In this document: in pieces, positions 57,814-64,000 of the stretch
Numbering within the stretch: position 1 is the stretch's first letter
Layout: each line of letters opens with the position of its first letter
Source of the DNA: Sphingomonas sp. Mn802worker
GTDB taxonomy: Bacteria > Pseudomonadota > Alphaproteobacteria > Sphingomonadales > Sphingomonadaceae
Direction: 5' to 3'
Assembly: GCF_000382485.1 (NCBI RefSeq)
Contig: NZ_AORY01000001.1
Span: forward strand, 281,739-345,738
Length of the DNA stretch: 64,000 bases
Made by a program: the position numbers and the translations under genes
The notes under the pieces: generated by a model
What the model was told of the DNA's origin: nothing
Seen by the model: only the letters and a program-made list of their open reading frames with translations
Database searches by the model: none

Positions 57814-57842
57814 ATGACGCAGAGATGAAGCTTCTGTGACAG
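57814..57842 (-). promoter_or_regulatory. PHO-box-like array upstream of the receptor-phosphatase operon
   Basis: Read on the minus strand, CTGTCAC, GCTTCAT and GCGTCAT are spaced exactly 11 bp apart, like the CTGTCAT-N4-CTGTCAT direct repeats bound by PhoB. Matches to CTGTCAT are 6, 4 and 5 of 7. It lies about 57 nt upstream of the receptor start. Confidence 0.5.
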
Positions 57843-57961
57843 CGGTGTCGTGGCCGGCGGGTCAGGCGAGATGGAACAAGCGAGCCGGCATTTTCAGCGC
57901 GCTCCCCATGCCTCAAACACTGGAGCGACCAGATCTACCAAGACTCTCGCCACGCCCTTGC

Positions 57962-58867
57962 TCACGCCAGCGCCGCCACGCTCGTCCAGACAAGGCGCAC
58001 CAATTCGGCCTGCCCGCGCGTGCCGGTCGCGGTGTACAGCCGCTTCGAATAATGCCGCGCGGTCTGTTCGGTGATGTTGAGCCTGGTGGCAGCCTCGACG
58101 ATCGACGCACCCTCAGCCAGCGCGACAGCCATCCGCGCCTCCGCCCACGTCAGGCCGTAGGCGGCCGCGAACGCAGCGGCGCGGTCGATCGGCTGCACGG
58201 GCTTACGGTAAAGCGCAACCGCCGCGCCCTGCCCGGCCGTTGCGAACGGCAGCGCGATCGTCTGCCCCGCCGCCGCCAACTCCGCTCCGGCATGGATGGC
58301 CGTGACCAGCGCGGCGCGCTGCCGCGCCGACGCGTCGAGACCTGAATGCCCGTCCGCCTCTCCATGTTCGTCGAGCACCGCCCACCCTACGCCCGCCCGG
58401 TCGAGCGCCGCCCGTGCGGCGGCGAGCGCGACCTGACCGTCGTGGAAGCGGGCAAGATTGGTAAAGGCAATGGCGACGTGCGAGACCAATGCGGACAACA
58501 ACGCGCCATCACCGGCGTCGAAGCTGTCGGGCGCGCCGCCACGAATACCCAGCCAGATATCGCCCCGGCTGCTCGCCGCACGGATCGATTTTCCGCTCTC
58601 TCCTTCGCTTAGCCCTTCAAGATCATAGAGCCGCCCGGAGCGCAGCGGTCGCAGCAGCTCAGGCGACAAGGGAGAAAGCTGTCTCCCGCTCGCGTCACGG
58701 GACACGTAGGCCTTACAGCCAGACGTATCGCTACGCGTGATCACGAACGTCTCACGCGCGCGTGTGCGGCGGCGAAGCCGTTCGAGGAACATCGCAAACG
58801 GTGTCGCCTCGTCGAGCGCATAAAGCGTCAACAGCAACTCGTCCCGGTCGACCCGTGATAACACCAT
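57962..58867 (-). CDS. LuxR-type helix-turn-helix regulator
   Basis: A 301-residue protein with a C-terminal LuxR/GerE HTH ([20 protein letters not shown], then [20 protein letters not shown]). The N-terminal 230 residues show no known autoinducer, receiver or ATPase motifs. I start at the ATG at 58867 because GGGAGGT lies 9 nt upstream. It is divergent from cysD and just upstream of the TonB receptor on the same strand; either could be its target. Confidence 0.82.
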   Translation of the reverse strand: MVLSRVDRDELLLTLYALDEATPFAMFLERLRRRTRARETFVITRSDTSGCKAYVSRDASGRQLSPLSPELLRPLRSGRLYDLEGLSEGESGKSIRAASSRGDIWLGIRGGAPDSFDAGDGALLSALVSHVAIAFTNLARFHDGQVALAAARAALDRAGVGWAVLDEHGEADGHSGLDASARQRAALVTAIHAGAELAAAGQTIALPFATAGQGAAVALYRKPVQPIDRAAAFAAAYGLTWAEARMAVALAEGASIVEAATRLNITEQTARHYSKRLYTATGTRGQAELVRLVWTSVAALA

Positions 58868-58876
58868 CGTTAGCCG

Positions 58877-58894
58877 ACCTCCCATATGGGAGGT
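58877..58894. promoter_or_regulatory. 18-bp perfect palindrome between the LuxR gene and cysD
   Basis: ACCTCCCATATGGGAGGT is a perfect 9+9 inverted repeat 9 nt upstream of the LuxR-type start codon. One arm is the ribosome-binding site of that gene. It is 52 nt upstream of the cysD start and is a candidate operator for both genes. Confidence 0.6.
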
Positions 58895-58946
58895 GCTTTC
58901 GCAACGCTGCAGGGCAAGGAAGTTCCATCCGCAAAGGAGTGCCGCC

Positions 58947-59849
58947 ATGACCGACCTGAACCATCTCCAGCGGCTGGAGTCGGAGAGTATTTATATCCTG
59001 CGCGAGGTTGTTGCCGAGTGCGAGAAGCCGGTGATGCTTTATTCCGTCGGTAAAGACTCAGCCGTCATGGTGCATCTCGCGCGTAAGGCCTTCTTCCCGT
59101 CGCCGCCGCCGTTTCCGCTGCTGCACGTCGACACGACATGGAAGTTCCGCGCGATGTACGCGCTGCGCGATCAGATCGCACGCGACCCCGGCATGGAGCT
59201 ACTCGTCTACCAAAACCCCGAAGCGAAGGAGCGCGGGATCAATCCGTTCGATCACGGCCCGCTCCACACCGACATGTGGAAGACCGAGGGGCTGAAGCAG
59301 GCGCTTGATCTCCACGGCTTCGACGCAGCCTTCGGCGGCGCGCGGCGTGACGAGGAGAAAAGTCGCGCCAAGGAACGCGTTTTCAGCTTCCGCTCGGCCA
59401 ATCATCGCTGGGATCCGAAGAACCAGCGTCCCGAGCTGTGGAACCTCTACAACACGCGCAAAGCCAAGGGCGAGTCGATCCGCGTCTTCCCGATCTCCAA
59501 CTGGACCGAGCTCGATGTGTGGCAATATATCCAGCTCGAGAATATCCCGATCGTGCCGCTGTATTTCGCGGCACCCCGTCCCACGGTCGAGCGCGACGGC
59601 ATGCTGCTGATGGTCGATGACGATCGTTTTCGCCTGAACCCGGGCGAGGTGCCGGTCGAGCGGTCGATCCGCTTTCGGACGCTCGGCTGCTACCCGCTGA
59701 CGGGCGCGGTGGAGAGCGAGGCTGCGACGCTCAGCGACGTCATTCAGGAGATGCTGCTGACCACGACGAGCGAGCGGCAGGGTCGCGCGATCGACAAGGA
59801 CGCGGGCTCCGCCAGCATGGAGAAGAAGAAGCAGGAGGGGTATTTCTGA
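58947..59849 (+). CDS. cysD: Sulfate adenylyltransferase subunit 2
   Basis: A 300-residue PP-loop enzyme ([12 protein letters not shown]) that makes adenosine phosphosulfate from sulfate and ATP together with the GTPase Cys[14 protein letters not shown] and [13 protein letters not shown] are typical of CysD. The start at 58947 has AAAGGAGT upstream; an ATG at 58893 lacks support. The stop overlaps the cysNC start (TGATG), so subunits are made in coupled fashion. Confidence 0.95.
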   Translation: MTDLNHLQRLESESIYILREVVAECEKPVMLYSVGKDSAVMVHLARKAFFPSPPPFPLLHVDTTWKFRAMYALRDQIARDPGMELLVYQNPEAKERGINPFDHGPLHTDMWKTEGLKQALDLHGFDAAFGGARRDEEKSRAKERVFSFRSANHRWDPKNQRPELWNLYNTRKAKGESIRVFPISNWTELDVWQYIQLENIPIVPLYFAAPRPTVERDGMLLMVDDDRFRLNPGEVPVERSIRFRTLGCYPLTGAVESEAATLSDVIQEMLLTTTSERQGRAIDKDAGSASMEKKKQEGYF

Positions 59850-61780
59850 TGGCCAGCACCATGCCCGCCGACGTGCCGTCAGACGATCGCGCTTATCAGG
59901 TCGACCGGCTGATCGCCGAGGACATCGACGCCTATCTGGAGCGACATCGCAACAAGAGCCTGTTGCGCTTCATCACGTGCGGATCGGTCGACGACGGCAA
60001 GTCGACGCTGATCGGCCGGCTGCTCTACGATTCTAAAATGATCTTCGAGGATCAGCTTGCGGCTTTGGAGAACGACTCCAAGCGGGTCGGCACCCAGGGA
60101 CAGGAGATCGATTTCGCGCTGCTGGTCGACGGTCTGGCCGCCGAGCGCGAGCAGGGCATCACGATTGACGTCGCCTACCGCTTCTTCGCGACCGAGACGC
60201 GCAAATTCATCGTCGCCGATACGCCGGGGCATGAGCAATATACCCGCAACATGGTGACAGGCGCCTCGACCGCCGATCTCGCCGTCATCCTGATCGACGC
60301 GCGCAAGGGCGTGCTGACGCAGACGCGACGGCACAGCTATCTGGCGCACCTCGTCGGCATTCGTCACCTCGTGCTGGCGGTGAACAAGATGGACCTGGTC
60401 GGCTACGACCAGCAAAAATTCGATACGATCGTGGCCGATTATCGATCGTTCGCGGCGAGCATCGGCATCACCGATTTCACCCCGATGCCGATCTCGGGCT
60501 TCAGGGGCGACAACATTACCGCTCGCTCGGCCAACATGCCGTGGTACGAGGGACCGTCGCTGATCGAACATCTCGAAACGGTCGAGATCGATGCCGAACG
60601 CGATCGCGCGAAGCCGTTCCGGCTGCCGGTCCAGTGGGTCAATCGGCCAAACCTCGATTTCCGCGGCTTCGCCGGCCTGATCGCGACCGGCGGGATCGCT
60701 CCGGGTGACAAGGTGCGTGTGCTGCCCTCCGGCAAAACCTCGACTGTCGAGCGAATCGTCAGCTTTGACGGCGACCTGGGCAATGCGGTCGCGGGTCAGT
60801 CGGTGACGTTGACGCTGGCCGACGAGATCGACTGTTCGCGCGGTGACGTAATCGCCGCGGCCGACGCACCACCGCAGGCCGCCGACCAGTTCGAGGCGAC
60901 GCTCGTCTGGCTGGCCGACGAGGAGATGCTGCCGGGGCGCGGCTATTGGCTGAAACTCGGCACGCAGATGGTGAGTGCAACGGTACAGGCGCCGAAATAC
61001 CAGATCGCTGTCAACACGATGGAGAAACTGGCGGCCAAGACGTTCGACCTGAACGCAATCGGCGTCGCCAATCTGTCGACCGACAAGCCGATCGTTTTCG
61101 AACCCTACGCCGACAATCGCGCGCTCGGCGGCTTCATCCTGATCGACAAGCTGACCAACGCGACGGTAGCGGCAGGTATGCTGCACTTCAGCCTGCGTCG
61201 GTCGCAGAACGTCCATTGGCAACCGGTCGATCTCGGCCGCGACCACCATGCCGGGATGAAGAACCAGAAGCCCGCCTTGCTCTGGTTCACCGGCCTGTCG
61301 GGTGCGGGAAAGTCGACGATCGCCAATCTGGTCGAAAAGAGGCTGGCTCGGATGAACCGCCATACCTTTCTGCTCGACGGGGACAATGTGCGCCACGGCC
61401 TCAACAAGGATCTCGGCTTCACCGACGCCGATCGGGTTGAGAACATCCGCCGTGTCGGCGAGGTCGCCAAACTGATGACCGATGCCGGACTGATCGTCAT
61501 CACCGCCTTCATCTCGCCGTTCCGCGCCGAGCGGGATATGGTGCGGCAGATGGTGGCACCGGGCGAGTTCTTCGAGGTGCATATCGACACGCCGCTCGCC
61601 GAGGCCGAGGCGCGCGACGTCAAGGGTCTGTACGCCAAGGCGCGCGCAGGCCAGCTCGCCAACTTCACCGGAATCGACAGCCCCTACGAGGCGCCGGACA
61701 ATCCGGAAATCCGCATCGACACTACCGGCATGACCGCGGAGCAAGCAGCGGATGCGATCGTGGCTAGGTTGATCCCATGA
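59849..61780 (+). CDS. cysNC: Bifunctional sulfate adenylyltransferase subunit 1 / adenylylsulfate kinase
   Basis: A 643-residue fusion. The N-terminal CysN GTPase has [25 protein letters not shown] and NKMD, followed by two beta-barrel domains. The C-terminal APS kinase (from about residue 470) has [14 protein letters not shown] and the [15 protein letters not shown] motif. It drives APS formation with GTP and phosphorylates it to PAPS. The fusion is common in rhizobia (NodQ-like) and sphingomonads. It overlaps cysD and cysQ. Confidence 0.95.
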   Translation: MASTMPADVPSDDRAYQVDRLIAEDIDAYLERHRNKSLLRFITCGSVDDGKSTLIGRLLYDSKMIFEDQLAALENDSKRVGTQGQEIDFALLVDGLAAEREQGITIDVAYRFFATETRKFIVADTPGHEQYTRNMVTGASTADLAVILIDARKGVLTQTRRHSYLAHLVGIRHLVLAVNKMDLVGYDQQKFDTIVADYRSFAASIGITDFTPMPISGFRGDNITARSANMPWYEGPSLIEHLETVEIDAERDRAKPFRLPVQWVNRPNLDFRGFAGLIATGGIAPGDKVRVLPSGKTSTVERIVSFDGDLGNAVAGQSVTLTLADEIDCSRGDVIAAADAPPQAADQFEATLVWLADEEMLPGRGYWLKLGTQMVSATVQAPKYQIAVNTMEKLAAKTFDLNAIGVANLSTDKPIVFEPYADNRALGGFILIDKLTNATVAAGMLHFSLRRSQNVHWQPVDLGRDHHAGMKNQKPALLWFTGLSGAGKSTIANLVEKRLARMNRHTFLLDGDNVRHGLNKDLGFTDADRVENIRRVGEVAKLMTDAGLIVITAFISPFRAERDMVRQMVAPGEFFEVHIDTPLAEAEARDVKGLYAKARAGQLANFTGIDSPYEAPDNPEIRIDTTGMTAEQAADAIVARLIP

Positions 61781-62526
61781 GCGGGCTCGACGACGCCGGT
61801 CTCGCCGCGCACCTCGCCGAAACCGCCGGACGCATCCTCCTTGATGTGCGTGAAAGCGGCGTCTTCTCGCCGGCCGCGCTCGGCAAGGCGGGAGACCAGA
61901 CCGCCAACGCCTTCCTCGTCCATGCGCTGCGCGATGCGCGGCCCAATGACGGACTCCTCTCGGAGGAAGCGAAATGCGACGGCGCACGGCTTGGTAAATC
62001 CCGCGTGTGGATCGTCGATCCCGTCGACGGCACGCGCGAATATGGCGAAGCGCGCGCGGACTGGGCGGTACACGTCGGGCTCGCGGTTGACGGCGTGCCC
62101 ATGATCGGCGCGGTGGCGCTGCCCGATGCCGGGGTCGTGCTGCGCTCCGACCGGCCCAACCCGCTGCCACCACCCGCCGATCCGCTGCGCATAGTGGTCA
62201 GCCGCACGCGCCCCGCGCATGAGGCGGTCGCGATCGCCGCGCGGCTCTACGCCACGCTCGTACCCATGGGATCGGCGGGTGCCAAGGCGATGGCGGTGGT
62301 ACGCGGCGAGGCCGACATCTACCTCCATTCCGGCGGCCAGTATGAATGGGACTCGATGGCGCCGGTCGCGGTCGCGCTGGCGCACGGGCTGCATTGTTCA
62401 CGCATTGATGGCGCGCCGCTTCGCTACAACATGGAGGACGTGTATGTTCCCGATCTGCTGATCTGCTCGAAGCAACTGGCCGGGCAGGTGTTGGCGATGT
62501 TGCGCGAACACCCACCTGCGCAATAG
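61777..62526 (+). CDS. cysQ: 3'(2'),5'-bisphosphate nucleotidase CysQ
   Basis: A 249-residue inositol-monophosphatase-fold enzyme that dephosphorylates PAP or PAPS and so prevents their build-up. Metal motifs are LLSEEAKCD (Glu) and [11 protein letters not shown] (DPVDGT), and a later [10 protein letters not shown]. The ATG overlaps the cysNC stop, so it belongs to the same operon. No cysH or sulfite reductase genes follow. Confidence 0.9.
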   Translation: MSGLDDAGLAAHLAETAGRILLDVRESGVFSPAALGKAGDQTANAFLVHALRDARPNDGLLSEEAKCDGARLGKSRVWIVDPVDGTREYGEARADWAVHVGLAVDGVPMIGAVALPDAGVVLRSDRPNPLPPPADPLRIVVSRTRPAHEAVAIAARLYATLVPMGSAGAKAMAVVRGEADIYLHSGGQYEWDSMAPVAVALAHGLHCSRIDGAPLRYNMEDVYVPDLLICSKQLAGQVLAMLREHPPAQ

Positions 62527-62643
62527 CCAAAGGAACGATGTCGCCAGAGATACTGAACCCGTTTGTCAGCAAACCGAGACCATCGCTGCACTGTCACCCG
62601 TCTTAGGCGTGACCGGATTGAACGTATCAAGCCCGGCAAGCTA

Positions 62644-62668
62644 TGAACGTGCTGCCTGATCGACCGTT
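62644..62668 (+). promoter_or_regulatory. Candidate EcfG-type promoter of the flavoprotein gene
   Basis: TGAAC (62644-62648), 16 nt, CGTT (62665-62668): the same one-mismatch pattern as upstream of the Tat-signal dehydrogenase. It is 70 nt before the start codon. Confidence 0.3.
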
Positions 62669-62737
62669 CGCTGGTGAGACAAAGGTAAGACCGTCGACGC
62701 CCTTCACCAACGCGCAAAATGTCATCGAAAGAACGTT

Positions 62738-63988
62738 ATGACTACGGAAGCCGAGACCACTGAGCGATATGACGTGGTGATCGTGGGAGCCGGGCATGGC
62801 GGCGCGCAATGCGCGATCGCGCTGCGCCAGCACGGATTCGCCGGCTTGATCGCGATGATCGGTCGCGAGCCGGAACTGCCGTACGAACGACCGCCGCTCT
62901 CAAAGGAATATCTCGCGCGCGAGAAGAGCTTCGACCGTCTCTACATACGCCCCGCCGGCTTTTGGAAGGACAAGGCAGTGACGATGGAGCTCGGCGTCGC
63001 GGCCATGGCCGTCGATCCCGCGGCCCGGCGGCTGTCGCTCTCCGACGGTCGGAACGTGACGTATAACAATCTCGTCTGGGCGACTGGCGGGGAACCACGC
63101 CGGCTGACTTGTGCGGGCGCTACGCTCGCCGGTGTACATGCGGTGCGCACGCGTGCCGACTGCGATCAACTGATGAAGGAGATCGACGATGGCGCGCGCA
63201 CGATCGTCGTGATCGGCGGCGGCTATATCGGGCTGGAGGCGGCTGCAGTTCTGACCAAGCTCGGCTGCCGGGTAACGCTGCTTGAAGCATTGCCGCGCGT
63301 TCTGGCGCGTGTCGCTGGACCGGAGCTGTCGAGCTTCTATGAACGGGAGCATCGCGAGCACGGCGTCGACCTGCGAACGGGTGTCGCGGTGGACTGCCTC
63401 TTGGGATCGGACCGGGTCGATGGGGTACGACTGGCCGACGGCACCGTGCTGCCCGCAGATGCAGTGATCGTCGGCATCGGCATCACCCCCGCGGTAGAGC
63501 CGTTGCTTGCCGCCGGTGCCGCAGGCGGCAATGGCGTCGATGTCGACGCCCATTGCCGTACCTCGCTTCCTCATATCTACGCTATCGGCGATTGCGCCGC
63601 GTTTGCGAGCATCCACTCAGGAGGCGTGCGGATGCGGATCGAATCGGTGCAAAACGCGATGGATCAGGCGACCTGTGTTGCTCGCGGCATCATCGGTGAC
63701 GCTCGGCCCTACGTCGCCTTCCCCTGGTTCTGGTCGAACCAATATGACCTGAAGCTGCAGACCGCTGGCGTATCGGCCGGCTTCGATCAAAGCGTGATAC
63801 GCGGCGATCCGGCAACGCGATCCTTCTCGGTTGCATATATGAATGAGGGGCGTTTGATCGCGATCGATGCGGTCAACAACGTGAAGGACTACGTCCAAGG
63901 CCGCAAACTGATTGAGGCGGGCGCCCATGCCAACCCTATCATACTTGCTGATACCAGTGTGCCGCTAAAACAGCACCTACTGATCTAG
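62738..63988 (+). CDS. FAD-dependent ferredoxin reductase-type oxidoreductase
   Basis: A 416-residue flavoprotein of the putidaredoxin/rubredoxin reductase group. The FAD motif is [18 protein letters not shown], the NAD motif [16 protein letters not shown], and the second FAD motif YAIGDCA. A C-terminal reductase domain ([17 protein letters not shown]) is present. Such enzymes pass electrons from NAD(P)H to a ferredoxin for a P450 or ring-hydroxylating oxygenase; no partner lies in the window. It ends 12 nt before the window edge. Confidence 0.9.
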   Translation: MTTEAETTERYDVVIVGAGHGGAQCAIALRQHGFAGLIAMIGREPELPYERPPLSKEYLAREKSFDRLYIRPAGFWKDKAVTMELGVAAMAVDPAARRLSLSDGRNVTYNNLVWATGGEPRRLTCAGATLAGVHAVRTRADCDQLMKEIDDGARTIVVIGGGYIGLEAAAVLTKLGCRVTLLEALPRVLARVAGPELSSFYEREHREHGVDLRTGVAVDCLLGSDRVDGVRLADGTVLPADAVIVGIGITPAVEPLLAAGAAGGNGVDVDAHCRTSLPHIYAIGDCAAFASIHSGGVRMRIESVQNAMDQATCVARGIIGDARPYVAFPWFWSNQYDLKLQTAGVSAGFDQSVIRGDPATRSFSVAYMNEGRLIAIDAVNNVKDYVQGRKLIEAGAHANPIILADTSVPLKQHLLI

Positions 63989-64000
63989 GTATGAGACCAT

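Overview
The window is about 64 kb of GC-rich (roughly two-thirds G+C) chromosomal DNA with dense, short-spaced genes. It looks like a member of the Sphingomonadales (Alphaproteobacteria), most likely Sphingomonas or a close relative. Signs of this are an RcdA/DUF1465 protein beside two YdcH proteins, an N-terminally extended S9 protein, the dxs-tlyA neighbourhood, a CysN-CysC fusion, a DUF6481-type protein, a large TonB receptor and several PAS/GGDEF/EAL signalling proteins. I see no insertion sequence, prophage, integrase, CRISPR array or replication origin. The calls rest on reading motifs and context, not on database searches.

Layout. 0-13 kb: gamma carbonic anhydrase (5' end cut off), nitronate monooxygenase-like protein, RcdA-like protein and two YdcH paralogues; a leftward run of prepilin peptidase, small secreted protein and coniferyl-type aldehyde dehydrogenase; thiolase; secreted metallo-beta-lactamase-fold protein; divergent ilvE/marR; a leftward tspO-like, ubiK-like, ybjN-like, proC run; tlyA. 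12.5-20 kb: alpha/beta hydrolase, dxs, a zinc-linked merC-zur pair, heme A synthase, rplM-rpsI with a terminator, and an orphan Pro-rich lipoprotein. 20-25 kb: glycerol catabolism (glpK divergent from glpD-glpR, with a repeat-rich operator between them), a spermidine-synthase-like protein and a DUF6481-type protein. 25-32.6 kb: tRNA-Glu, recJ, a prolyl-4-hydroxylase-like oxygenase, an RcnB-like protein, and a tetR-quinone oxidoreductase-GMC dehydrogenase operon.

32.6-43.9 kb: a four-PAS hybrid histidine kinase, nadE, a Tat-signal short-chain dehydrogenase, a GT4 glycosyltransferase coupled to a GH13 alpha-glucosidase, an OmpR-type two-component pair and a DUF1003 membrane protein. 44-53.6 kb is the most distinctive block. 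A single 1099-residue membrane protein joins a GH18-like domain, a CE4 polysaccharide deacetylase and a GT2 synthase. It is followed on the same strand by three cyclic-di-GMP enzymes (MHYT-PAS-GGDEF-EAL, membrane-GGDEF, HAMP-GAF-GGDEF). I read this as a candidate locus for c-di-GMP-tuned amino-sugar polysaccharide synthesis.

53.6-58 kb: a TonB receptor translationally coupled to a secreted histidine acid phosphatase/phytase, preceded by three PHO-box-like half-sites with an 11-bp period, which suggests a phosphate-starvation phytate-scavenging operon. 58-64 kb: a LuxR-type regulator divergent from sulfate activation genes cysD-cysNC-cysQ, with an 18-bp perfect palindrome between them, then a ferredoxin-reductase-type flavoprotein. 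Other sequence-level observations are a perfect 48-bp in-frame tandem duplication inside the quinone oxidoreductase gene and two EcfG-like promoter candidates.
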